Source: Triplophysa rosa
Lineage: Eukaryota > Chordata > Actinopteri > Cypriniformes > Nemacheilidae
Length of the DNA: 64,000 nucleotides
Assembly (NCBI RefSeq): GCF_024868665.1
Contig: NC_079892.1
Location: forward strand, 3,633,607 to 3,697,606
Direction of reading: 5' to 3'
Shown here: positions 1 to 10,705 of the stretch, piece after piece
Position numbering within the stretch: position 1 is the stretch's first letter
How the letters are laid out: every line of letters begins with the position of its first letter
The notes under the pieces: model-generated
What the model was told of the DNA's origin: nothing
Databases searched by the model: none
The model's input: only the letters and a program-made list of their open reading frames with translations
Program-made: the position numbers and the translations under genes

Positions 1-60
1 GCAAATAAACCTGCAACCTTTCTATCAGCTCTCGCGTCCTTTACCATTAGACTAAAACAG
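1..60 (-). repeat. Possible tRNA-like SINE remnant
   Basis: On the minus strand this reads GTCTAATGGTAAAGGACG and then AGGTTGCAGGTTTA. These resemble the A and B boxes of a tRNA-derived SINE head. It is truncated by the window edge, and the B box is degenerate. Confidence 0.25.
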
Positions 61-93
61 CAATGAGGCTGAGTCACACTTTGACATTTATTG

Positions 94-226
94 CCACACA
101 CACACACACACACACAAACATGTTTAATCTTTCAATGTCCAAGTGATTTACAAGCAGATCATGCATGACTACAGCATCAGCCGTGACCGGAATCATCTTA
201 CCGCGCACACACACACACACACACAC
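94..226. repeat. Two CA microsatellites (94-116 and 204-226)
   Basis: Two short CA dinucleotide arrays separated by unique sequence. Confidence 0.9.
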
Positions 227-1129
227 CAGGTGTCTGTCCTGAGAACTCTTTTACACGCAGTGGTCACGATGCAATCAAATTTCCGTGAACCCGGTGAATA
301 AATCTATCGAAGGGTGCCTTGCTATAAAGTGGTAGTCAACGGACTCTAAATAAAATGTGTCATCACGTGTCTGTATCAATAAACAACACTGACCGCAGTG
401 CAGAAAGAGCACAGCGACCAGATTTCCATCAATCAGATGCTGATTCATTAAAAATAGTATTAGACATTTGGTTTCTGCAAAATTCTTTAAGAAATATATT
501 AAAGATGCTTCCCCAGCTAAAAAAAACAATACTTTACTAAAGACGACTAGTATCATTAGATGTTTACCCTTAAAACAAAAAGTATTCTAGTAGGATTTAA
601 TGGTTTTCTGCTGGTTTCCATCCACCTAATAACATCCCATCACATGCCACAGAAACTGTTATACTGTACTTATAGCTTCCATTAAAATCATATATCCTTG
701 ATGGTTTTCATTTTTTTCATCAAATTAAAAAAATAAACACAAATATGAAATGGGCATTAATATTAAAGAATGCATTCATATCATTATAACATGAAATATT
801 AAATCACATTAAATATTTAACTATTAAAGAAATAGTCATTCATATTAAAGATAACAATAATAATATTAAATAATTAAGTATTAAATCATATTAAATAATT
901 GAGCATTAATCTTAAATAATGATAATATCATTAATTAAATAATTAAATGTTTTATCATATTAAATAAATGGGCTTTCATTTTACATATAAGAATAAAGAT
1001 CAAAGCCATCCTGCAAACCATTCGACCATCTATATTGGATTATAAATGGTCCAAAAAGGATTTATTAGGATACATTAATAATAACAGCTAACAATAGTTT
1101 GTATCAATTTAAATGTATTATGAGATAAA
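227..1129. other. Gene-free AT-rich stretch
   Basis: No supportable gene. From about 720 to 985 the sequence is low complexity, with many ATTAAAT/AATAAT motifs. The rest is unrecognised. Confidence 0.5.
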
Positions 1130-1134
1130 ATATC

Positions 1135-1686
1135 TGTCATGGCTCTGCTTCTTTAGTCATGTTTTTCTTGGTCCTGTAGCAGAGCCATGGCAAAGTCTTT
1201 GGTTATGTGTGGAGAGAAACATATTATTGTCCTTTTGACAATAATATGCGTTCTCTCCAGTGTCTCGTCTCTGTTCCCGCCATCTCGTTTCCTCGTAATC
1301 TTTCCCTGAGTGTTTGATTAACCACACCTGCCCCTTGTCGTTATCCCTCGTTTGTGTTCCCTTTATATACCCTCATGTTTCATTGTCCTGTGCTCGTGTA
1401 TTACGTATGTATCCCTGTACCATGTCGCTTGGATGTACTATGTTACATTTTGTATGTTCTGTTTACCTCGTCGAGTGTTCCTTGTTCCTAGCCGTGCCCG
1501 TGTTCCGTGAGTGTTGTGTTTTACCCTTGTCGTGTGTTTGATTTAAGACGTTTGGTCGTGTCCTTTAGTTTAGTTTTTACTTTTCTTGTTTTCGTTTTGT
1601 CCCCCTCGTGGGAAGTCTTTTATTTTCAAGTTTGTTTTCGTGTCACCCCCTCGTGGGTATTTTGTTTGTTCTTTATTTATTAAAGT
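1135..1686 (+). repeat. 5' LTR, truncated at its 3' end
   Basis: 552 bp aligned without indels to 2937-3488. I saw a single mismatch (A at 1447, G at 3249). It ends abruptly at ATTAAAGT, whereas the 3' LTR runs another 61 bp. It is followed by an AT-rich filler (1687-1709) before the internal region. Confidence 0.88.
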
Positions 1687-2399
1687 AAATAAAGAATAAA
1701 ATTAACAGCTTTTAGGTTTCCGCCAGGGGAACTACGGGAATCGGGAGTTCGCCGGGGCATTCTCGGCGGTGGCTGAGAAGGCTGAGTTCAACGAGGCAGA
1801 GTTGAAGACATATTCAACTGCTGCCTCACTCAGCGCCTCACCCCGTCTGAGAAGAGGCTGCTGGGTCCCCTAGGGTTCTGGCAATGGTCAGGTTCGTGGC
1901 CAACCGGGACGATCCCGGGGGTGGGGTTCCACGTGGGACTTCCACCTCGCGGCGATCACGCCGGAGGGCCTCGACCTACTGCCGCTGCCCGGGGGGACTC
2001 GTACCCTCCGGCTTGAGCTCCACGGTCCCCGTTCACTCTTGGCGCCGGTAGCGAGCGGGAGGGAGGGGATCCAGGGATGACGTCGGCTGATTCCTCCCTG
2101 CGGAACTCCCTCCGGTCCCCACGGATTCGCCAAGGTCGGCTATGGATCCGGTGGTGCGGAGAAGGAGGGAGAGGCGCAGCGGAGGAGCGTCCACGCCGGT
2201 GCACGCGTCCAGTCCGTGCGCCGAATCAGGCCGGCTCACTCCACAGCCGGCGTCCCAGTCCGGATCCAGGCCGGCGTCCAGTCCGGTGATCCAGCCGGCT
2301 CCAGTCCGGTGATCCAGCCGGCGTCCAGTCCGGTGTCAGCGCTCCAGCCGGCGTCCACGTACGCGCCTCATGTCCAGTCCGCCGGCCTCCAGCCGGCGT

Positions 2400-2612
2400 C
2401 AAGCCCTGTCCAGCCGGCCTTCCAGCCGGCGTCAACTCAGCGGCCTCCGTCGGCTCACGTCCGCGCCTTCCAGCCGGCGTCAAGCCCTGTCCAGCCGGCC
2501 TTCCAGCCGGCGTCAAGCCCTGTCCAGCCGGCCTTCCAGCCGGCGTCAAGCCCTGTCCAGCCGGCCTTCCAGCCGGCGTCAAGCCCTGTCCAGCCGGCCT
2601 TCCAGCCGGTCC
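2400..2612 (+). repeat. 33-bp tandem repeat inside the LTR element
   Basis: A unit beginning CAAGCCCTGTCCAGCC recurs at 2400 and then at exactly 33-bp spacing at 2481, 2514, 2547 and 2580. In the frame open from 2216 it encodes an 11-residue repeat of the type SSPVQPAFQPA. Shorter related CCAGTCCGGTGATCCAGCC repeats precede it (about 2277-2330). 33 is a multiple of three, so copy-number change would not break the frame. Confidence 0.85.
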
Positions 2613-2936
2613 CTGGGAGACTCCCAGGGTCAAAGACTGTCCCTCCCAGGACTTATCCTAAGTCCCCTAGGACTCAGCGCCCTCGAGCGCAGCCGGGGAC
2701 TGGGACTATTCCCCACCCCCATGGACTGCCCCCTATGAGCCCTTGTTTTGCCCCACCCCCCCTCCCATGTTTGTTGTTCTTGTTGTCCCACCCAAGTCCC
2801 TTTGTTATTTTGTCTTGTCTCCCACTTATTCTGTTTTCCATGTTTTGTCTGGTCTTGTCTTTGTCTCAGTCTGTCCTTGTCCTGTCCGTCTACCCCTTGG
2901 TGAGCACCTGGAGGTGCTCATTAAAGGGGGGGCTTC

Positions 2937-3549
2937 TGTCATGGCTCTGCTTCTTTAGTCATGTTTTTCTTGGTCCTGTAGCAGAGCCATGGCAAAGTCT
3001 TTGGTTATGTGTGGAGAGAAACATATTATTGTCCTTTTGACAATAATATGCGTTCTCTCCAGTGTCTCGTCTCTGTTCCCGCCATCTCGTTTCCTCGTAA
3101 TCTTTCCCTGAGTGTTTGATTAACCACACCTGCCCCTTGTCGTTATCCCTCGTTTGTGTTCCCTTTATATACCCTCATGTTTCATTGTCCTGTGCTCGTG
3201 TATTACGTATGTATCCCTGTACCATGTCGCTTGGATGTACTATGTTACGTTTTGTATGTTCTGTTTACCTCGTCGAGTGTTCCTTGTTCCTAGCCGTGCC
3301 CGTGTTCCGTGAGTGTTGTGTTTTACCCTTGTCGTGTGTTTGATTTAAGACGTTTGGTCGTGTCCTTTAGTTTAGTTTTTACTTTTCTTGTTTTCGTTTT
3401 GTCCCCCTCGTGGGAAGTCTTTTATTTTCAAGTTTGTTTTCGTGTCACCCCCTCGTGGGTATTTTGTTTGTTCTTTATTTATTAAAGTCTTGTCTGTTAA
3501 CCCCTTCACTGCCTGCCTGCATTTGGGTTCTTCTGCCACGATCACGACA
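2937..3549 (+). repeat. 3' LTR, complete (613 bp)
   Basis: Starts TGTCATGG and ends ACGACA. Includes the 61-bp end (3489-3549) missing from the 5' copy. Contains the same long hairpin as the 5' LTR (3013-3060). Confidence 0.88.
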
Positions 3550-3554
3550 ATATC

Positions 3555-4599
3555 CATATTAAATATTGTATGTGTTTTGAAAATAACTAAAATGAAATGT
3601 AAACCTGGATATAGAATAATGTACTTTTTTACCAAAATAAATATAAAGAATATTAACAAATGACAAAAGTTATCAATTAAAACACTGAAATATGTTGTTT
3701 TTTGGTTAAGAGTGTGAGATTCATTGTGTTCTATGAGCTTTTAATTATTTAACATTATTTAAACATCAAATGAAGCACTGAACAACAAGACACGGTCTCC
3801 ATCACTTTAGAAATCCACCGTACAGTGATGCAGCTTCTTTCACTTTGACCTAAATGTCTGCTGTTGTTTCTGGGCTCCTACTTGAGCAATCTAAATGCAG
3901 ATATCGATTTACTCTCACATTAAAACACGCAAAGTCCGTTTCTCTGCTGCGTGAAAGCTTCAAGCGATTCTCCGGAGAGCAGCTCCTCTTCTTTTTTCAT
4001 TAAATCAATGACTGCGGTAACCTCCAACAGGACCCTGAGCCAGCGCGAGGGCGGAGAGATTCCTTAAATGCCCTACAGCAATATTATTGGCCTTCGATTA
4101 CTCACACCAAATCTGAACATCAGAAACAACGTATCTTCTCTTAATCGATAAGGATCTAGGCTACTCAAGCCTGCTAAAACATCCAGATGGGTGTTATGTG
4201 ACAAGTATGTGTGCGTGCGTGCGCGTGAGTTACTGACCTATACTTATAGAGACTGTAGTGCTAAAGCTCTGTCGCTGAGGATGAAACCACATTTGGACCA
4301 CTGACCGGTGTGGTTGGGGGGATGAGGGGGGTTCTGGCACCTTTCGGCAGCACCTGAGCTCTGTGACACAGCTGCTAATTACTGCAGCCTGCACACACAC
4401 ACACACACACGCACACACACTGTGATCTCGCTCGTCTCTAATCAGCAATCACGAGCTCCTAACGCTTCTAGCCCTTCATGATCCCAGATGCTCCAGACAT
4501 TTCTACCAATTTGCTGGGCAGCGTTTTGGCTGTGATTTTCATCAAAACATGCATGTTCCCAATCTGTTCTTTTAATGGAGCTCAGCCCCTATAGACGGA
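3555..4599. other. Gene-free stretch
   Basis: No supportable coding exon. A short CA array lies at about 4391-4422. Otherwise nothing is recognised. Confidence 0.5.
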
Positions 4600-5750
4600 T
4601 ATTTAAATGAGTGTATACAACCGATATTTCGATACGTATCGATGCTGAAAAATCTGAAACGGTTCCAATACGCATGTCCCACGTATCGATACCAGCTGCG
4701 CGTTCCCGCTCACTCTTTTTTCCGACAATGAGTTGACACACACTGCATGTGAACGCTGTGTCAACAGAGCCCCGCATCCTCTCACAGACTTGACTCGTTT
4801 GAGGCAGTTAAAAAGTGTTAATGTTAGAAAAGATGGCCTCAGTAGTCTCAGTAACACATCTGGCGCTTGGTGAACGCTCGTTTACGCTTCCCATGTTTAC
4901 CATAGCGCTCTATGTATGTGCGCGGATCAATAATTTCATCCACTCGTTTTATTCGCCCTGGTTACATGTTGTTTATGTTTTTACAGAGTCTCCGCAACAG
5001 TTCTCATGTTTAATGCACGCGTTTCTGTCTTTATGTGCGCTCATCAATGATTTCATCCACTCGTCTTGTTCGCTCTGGTTAAGTTGATGTTTGAAATAAT
5101 GCTGGTGCGGGTAAAGTCTCCGCAACAGTTCTCGCGTGTGATACACGTTTGCACTCCAGTGTTTACCATAGCGCTCTATGTGTGTGCGCTGTTCAATGAT
5201 TTCATCCACTCGTCTCATTCGCTCCGGTTAAACGTTGTTAATGTTAGAAAGATGTCCAGTGCGGAGTCTCTGCAACAGTTCTTGCGTTTAAAGTTTGCGT
5301 TTCTGTTTATATGTGCGCTGATCAATGATTAAATGTGAATAAAAGCCAAATAAAAAAATTGTAATCATATAAATGTAGGCTATTAACTAACATTAACGAA
5401 CAATGAATGAGCAATACATTTGTTCAAGTTTTTTTTTAATCTCTTTTAAATGTTAGTTAAAAAATACAACTATTTATGTAAGCTCTGGTCCATTAATACT
5501 GACAAATACAACTTTGATTTTAAATAATAAATGTATTAGTAAAATGAACATTAGATTGACAATTAATAAATAGTGTAAAAATATACCTCATTGTCTAATC
5601 TTGTTCAATTTAACTTTAAATAAAATGTAAAAAATTTAGGGCCTTATTGTTATGGAAGTTTTTTCCCCGTGGTATCGAAAATGATATCGAATATCGATAT
5701 TTTTTTAGGTATTGTATCGAAGTTAGAAATTCCAGTATCGTGACAACACT
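4600..5750. mobile_element. Probable non-autonomous DNA element with TATCGATA-rich ends and internal tandem repeats
   Basis: Both ends are rich in TATCGATA-like words (about 4620-4695 and 5670-5730), as in a common fish hAT-type non-autonomous repeat. The middle (about 4895-5335) contains four imperfect tandem copies marked by GTGCGC followed by TCAATNATTTCATCCACTCG. They start near 4917, 5034, 5180 and 5312 (the last truncated), spaced 117, 146 and 132 bp. Exact boundaries and target duplications were not resolved. The superfamily is a guess. Confidence 0.5.
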
Positions 5751-5889
5751 AAACCAAGTGAACATCGATTTATGTACTGCTGTACAGAATTAAACAGAAG
5801 TCTGCTTTAAATATTGACTATTTAAATATTACATGTAAATGTAAATGTAAATAAACCACCCTGTAAAATAACTAAATCTATCATCAATC

Positions 5890-6630
5890 GCCCTAAAACT
5901 ATAGAGTAGTGAATGTCAACATTTTTTGCCCTTCAAGTGTGCTGTAAGTATACTTCTTTTAAACAAATAGATAAGGAAGTATACTTTGTCTACTTTTTAT
6001 GCACAATATACTTAAAATTACACTTGACTTTGAAGTATTTTTGGTCTATACTAAACAAAAATCTAAAAAAAAAGGTATGTTGTAGTATTCTAAATACACT
6101 TAATTGTGTTTACTCTTTGGATTAAGTGGCCTGTAACATATATTTCACATAGTTTTACATATTTTTCAAGTTTAGATAAGTCAGCTTTGGGGTGGTTAAG
6201 TACACTTCACATTTCAAGTATTAAAATCAATACCTAAATAGCAACATTGACGTAGTAGTATACTTAATGTGCAAAAATAATATGAATAGTAAACTATTAG
6301 TAAGTTCACTTAAAGAAAACATAAAAACTTGAGTGTGCTTTCATAAACTTAAAATGTGCTACAAGTATTGAACCAGTAAACTAGCCGTATAAGTTCAAAT
6401 GCAGGGAAGCTGCACTAAATAAAAACATAGTTGTAAACTACTCTTGTAACACCTGAAGTATACTTAAAATTGTGTTCATTTTGTCCAAAGCAGTATTGAA
6501 ATAGTACACTAACGAGTATACTACAAGTACATTGATGTTACAACAAAACACAAAGTACCAATTTTAACTTTACTTAAATATGCTTGATAAAATAAACGTG
6601 AAGTATACTTAGAGTCTTCACATCCTGCTA
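5890..6630. repeat. Repeat rich in AAGTATACTT palindromes
   Basis: At least eight copies or close variants of the self-complementary word AAGTATACTT, or of AGTATACT/AAGTACACTT, occur (near 5945, 5978, 6007, 6199, 6257, 6458, 6513 and 6600). This density implies a decayed palindromic transposon or satellite. No ends could be defined. Confidence 0.45.
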
Positions 6631-6838
6631 GCAAACAATAAATAAAGTGGATGTAAATATCAAATTATCGTGCGTAAAATGTAAATATTAATGTTAATTA
6701 AATGAATATATGGTAAATACCATATTTAATATAGTCTGTGGAAGTGCAGGACCAAAATGTTAATTTTAGGTGAAATGCAGTACATACACTGTTAATATAC
6801 ATTGCTGGTTTTGTGCTATGGTCTGGATGTGGAAGACT

Positions 6839-6864
6839 TCCTCTCTCTCTCTCTCTCTCTCTCT
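6839..6864. repeat. CT microsatellite
   Basis: Uninterrupted CT dinucleotides, 13 units. Confidence 0.9.
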
Positions 6865-8077
6865 AATTAGAGCAACAATATAACACATGACGCGAATGTA
6901 GGCCTGTGTATGTCAGGAGAAACCTGTGGCACTTAAACATCTGTGAGTGTGTTGTTGTTTTCGCACACCTCAGGCTGAACACATCTGGGTGATGTGGTTT
7001 AAATTTAGACCTATTTTGAAAAAGTTTAGTTCCAGGATCAGATAGCTCTGGTTTAGTTCAGCTTTAGGAATCTTGTATAATGTCTGTCAGTAAAGTCTCT
7101 GGACTTCTGTCAGGGCGATATATTGATCCTTCAGCTCTGTGTGTTTGACTGACAGGCAGCGGGAACACTGTTTACAACATTCTCACTGCCATGTTAGCAT
7201 GCATGAATTACCATCACGTTTATTAAAAAAGAAGGATAGTTTGCCCAAATTTGGTCAAAATCTCATTCAAACTCCAATCTGATGTGTCAAAAGTACCAGA
7301 CATATGGTTACGGCAACAGTGATGGAAAGTGACGGTGTGTTTGTGCCCTTTCATGAAGGTGAGGCAGATTTTTAGATGACTTTAATCTTCCAGACGCTGC
7401 TGAGCGACGGTAATTATGAGCCCTCCAGAAAGAGAAGATTAACACTCTGCTTTTCAATTAACAGCATGGAAATGTGATTATACAGCAGCACGCTTCTCAA
7501 GGGGCGAAAGTTTGTCCTGGCCACTTGATTCCTCTCGGCTGCCTTTGTTTTAATGGCTCTCGGTGAAACTAACAGCGGAGAGCATTTCTGGCTTCATTAG
7601 AGATGAAGCTCCCACTTATTATCGTTTGTAATCTCGCAAATTTCAGAGCTGGGAAACCAATGCGTGTGTCTGCGGATTAGACTCGAGGATTAACGTCGAC
7701 GCAACAATGAGAAACCCACAATTAAAACAGATTAATTATGGGGAAATTTACCTCGCAGGGGGCAAAAAAAGAAAAACGCTCCCATGGCCCTGGAGGAAAC
7801 AACAAGCGGTGAACAGGAGAGCTTATGAAGTTCAGATAAATGAGCTGGCAGATGTTCGGCTCAGGATGTCCTCTGAGTTGCTCTTGTTGTTGTTTTGGTT
7901 TCGGAAAGGGCTGATTCCTCGGATGAGAGTGGTCCTTTTTAACCAAATGGCATTTGCGATGTTTTTAACGTCTGTAACGTTACTTGGTTTAGAGGGAGAC
8001 GGTTTTTGTAGGGTTTCATTTTTTATCCCTGTGGATTGTGAAAACATTCTTTTCAAATAAAGATAATATAATTCAAT

Positions 8078-8080
8078 AAA

Positions 8081-8114
<34 letters not shown>

Positions 8115-8115
8115 T
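8078..8115. repeat. AT microsatellite
   Basis: TA dinucleotide run with a single G interruption, followed by AT-rich sequence. Confidence 0.9.
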
Positions 8116-8231
8116 TAAATAACATGCACTTGTGCACAATAAAAAACACATTTATTTAAAAAATGATATTTATTTAAAAATAGAAATGTTCAAAAGCTAA
8201 ATATTTATTTATTTTATAAACTGCATCACTT

Positions 8232-8612
8232 TTTAAAGGTCCAGTGTATGAAATTTAGTGGTGAGATTGGGAATTGCAACCAACTGCTCACTCCCCCCTC
8301 TCTTTCGAAGCACTACGGTGGCTGACACAGAACTAAGATGTTGTCGTGTTTTCGCTTCTTTGCCGAAGGAGATAACGTATTTACGAAACACACTCTGTAG
8401 AGAAGTTTGTCCGTTCAGGGCTACTGTAGAAACAACATGGCGAATTCCATGTAAGGGGACCCGCGGTGCATGTAGATAGAAATAACTCATAATGCTTCAT
8501 TATAGAAGGTCTTCATACACCTGTGAAGACATAGTTAGGCTATGTATATAATATTGCATTTCTGTCAATAGAATCCTCAAAAATGACATACTGCACACTA
8601 AAAGGTTTAAAC
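8232..8612 (-). mobile_element. Common fish non-autonomous element (AAAGGTCCAGTGT ends)
   Basis: It starts AAAGGTCCAGTGTATGAAATTT and ends GCACACTAAAAGGTTT, giving imperfect inverted ends. The GC-richer core reads CCATGTAAGGGGACCCGCGG and continues with a CATGTAGATAGAAATA segment. I recognise this as a widely dispersed teleost repeat. Superfamily and target duplication are not established here. Confidence 0.65.
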
Positions 8613-8843
8613 CTGCAGCCACATGGTTTATAGTCCAGATCTTTAACCTCAAACCTACATTACACTTTAAGTATACAAATAAGTGATTTACACAATAAGC
8701 AGAAGCTGACGTCACCTGTCAGGACTCAAGAATCATTATAGCATCTGCTTCTGCTTCTACTCAGTCGTTACCTCTTCTGAACCTACATAACATCTGGTTT
8801 AAAGACAGACATTTGTTTGAAATTCCTCCTCTCGGCGCAGAAA

Positions 8844-9321
8844 TAGTCTCGCATAACCAGACCGAAGTTATCGGTGCTTTCTTTGGCGAAGGCCCGCCCA
8901 AGAGGCTATATGACTGACAGGAAAAGCAACCAATCACGTTTTGTTTTGTGCCGCGTCATGTTTAGAGGCGTGGAAATGTCCCCGCAGTAACAGACCGGTG
9001 TACATTCATGAACGTGTCAAACGTTTACAGCAACAACATGATTATAAGTTTATGCCGTGAACCTCGCATACTTTTAAGAATCAAGCGTTTAGTCGATCGT
9101 GATGAATTCTCATAGCAACTGTTGTAAACACGACAGCTTACTTCTTAGATCAGACGTCTTCCTGTTGTTTCCAGGCGGACCGTTAAAGAACCGGAACTCC
9201 TGTGAAATTCAACCAATCAGATGACGGCTTCGAACGTGCTGAAGTGTTTCCAGAAAAGTGTTCCTTGTGCATCAGACGTTAAGCCAACGGTCCGTGGGCG
9301 TGACGTCTGAGGCTGAGACTA
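8844..9321. mobile_element. 478-bp terminal-inverted-repeat element with 9-bp target duplication
   Basis: The ends are TAGTCTCG...GAGACTA with imperfect inverted repeats (TAGTCTC plus a shared CAGAC). The 9-mer GCGCAGAAA occurs immediately outside each end (8835-8843 and 9322-9330). The internal segment includes two CCAATCA words and no coding potential. A 9-bp duplication suggests a Mutator-like origin. A hAT origin (8 bp) with one chance base is the alternative. Confidence 0.75.
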
Positions 9322-9467
9322 GCGCAGAAATGCCGAACAAAGATGGAGAAACAACAGTGAGAGCAGCACGACATTTAAAGTTTGCAGGTGATTCTCCTAT
9401 CCAGAGACAAACACACACACCTTTGAGGGACCTTGTTTGAGAGCTTGGGATCCCAATCTAACTTAGG

Positions 9468-9473
<6 letters not shown>

Positions 9474-9508
<35 letters not shown>
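9474..9508. repeat. CT microsatellite
   Basis: CT dinucleotide array. About 140 bases downstream there is a short GA array (9647-9657) in inverse sense. Confidence 0.9.
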
Positions 9509-9512
<4 letters not shown>

Positions 9513-9904
9513 CGCTTCACTTGTTAGAAGGGTTCTAAGGCATGTGTCATTTGGCAAATGTTCCAGCACAATGAAAGGAAGGGTAAATATTTTCCGGGCA
9601 AATTTTGCCATCTGGTAGGCAGCTGGGACTTTTTGGTGGTGTAAGAGAGAGAGAGAGGAAGCGATGACACACTTTGCAAAAACTTTCCGTGCACACAATA
9701 TACTTTGGCATCACTGTGTTTTTACAGCAGTTCAGCATGAACACCAGGGGTCGCTAGCCTCTCAAGATGCTGTGGGTGTGGTCAAAAAGATGCAGATGTA
9801 AGAAGCACACAACATTTCCAATGTTGAATGTGAAGCAAAAGGCAAAAAATTGCATTTTATGGAGGCAGATAGAATCCTGTTAATCTAATGTCTGTCTTGA
9901 TACA

Positions 9905-10058
9905 TTAAAGGTGTAGTTCATCCAAAAATACAAATGTTTTATCATTTATTCACCATCTTGTTATTCAAACCCTGTAGGTGACACTTTCTACAGTGGAACA
10001 CAAAAGAGGATATTTTGAGAAAGGTCTCAGTGGTTTTGTGTCCACACAATGGGGCGTC
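9905..10058 (+). mobile_element. Partial palindromic MITE (left half)
   Basis: Begins AAAGGTGTAGTTCATCC and runs through AACACAAAAGAGGATATTTTG. It matches the left half of the element seen complete at 34647-34992. The mirror half is missing. Confidence 0.7.
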
Positions 10059-10649
10059 AATGTGCTGCTATAACAGGCCTTTTCTGAAACATCACACACA
10101 CGTTGCACCTAAAAAGTCTAGACATAAGAGATATAAAAGATATATTCTAGATGTTTTTATGAGCAGGGAGTTCTCAGTCGGCGGATAAGAGTGTCTTCTA
10201 TGCTGACTGTGCATTATTGCTAATATTTTTATGCAGAATATCAAAGACATCTGGACAGACAATCTGTTTGTCTTTTAAACGTTTTTAACCTCTAACATTT
10301 TGCAGTGATGTTGTCCAAAACGTTTTCATGAATTAACCATCAGAATTACTCATAGAGTTAATAAATTGCCAAATGTCTAGAGGCTCACAGGGTCACAACA
10401 ACTTATAAAAGTTATTTTGAAAAATATGGCTGTGTGTATTAAAAACTAATTCATGTTTGGTCATTGTAATTTTGTATTTTATTTATTTTACTGTAATGAT
10501 CTGCACTGTATGATCACACAGATTTGTTAACATATTGCAGAAGAATGAAATCAAAACCTAGATACCAAGATACCTGATATTATACAGGTTTATAAGATCT
10601 GTATAATCTGTTATAAGATCTCCTCTTTTAATAGACATTAACAGACAGT

Positions 10650-10650
<1 letters not shown>

Positions 10651-10698
<48 letters not shown>
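10651..10698. repeat. CT microsatellite
   Basis: Uninterrupted CT array, about 24 units. Confidence 0.9.

Positions 10699-10705
<7 letters not shown>

Larger units (their letters stand above)
1135..3549 (+). mobile_element. Non-autonomous LTR retrotransposon (Ty3/Gypsy-like), 2415 bp
   Basis: Two direct repeats begin TGTCATGG (1135 and 2937). The 3' copy ends ACGACA at 3549. The element is flanked by a perfect 5-bp target duplication ATATC (1130-1134 and 3550-3554). TG...CA ends plus a 5-bp duplication fit LTR retrotransposons and are typical of Ty3/Gypsy. A polypurine tract AAAGGGGGGG (2923-2932) sits 4 bases before the 3' LTR. The internal 1.25 kb encodes no protease, reverse transcriptase or integrase. 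It may hold a gag remnant (about 1729-2030) and contains a proline-rich tandem repeat. The 5' LTR lacks the last 61 bp, and no primer-binding site is recognisable. Orientation follows the polypurine tract. Confidence 0.88.

Noticed and set aside
1314..1541. Identical 75-codon frames in two places (also 3116-3343)
   Set aside because: They are incidental frames within the duplicated LTR, differing at one residue only because the LTRs differ at one base.
2400..2612. Regular 33-bp repeats resembling a CRISPR array
   Set aside because: Units are directly adjacent with no unique spacers, lie inside a retroelement, and the host is a vertebrate.
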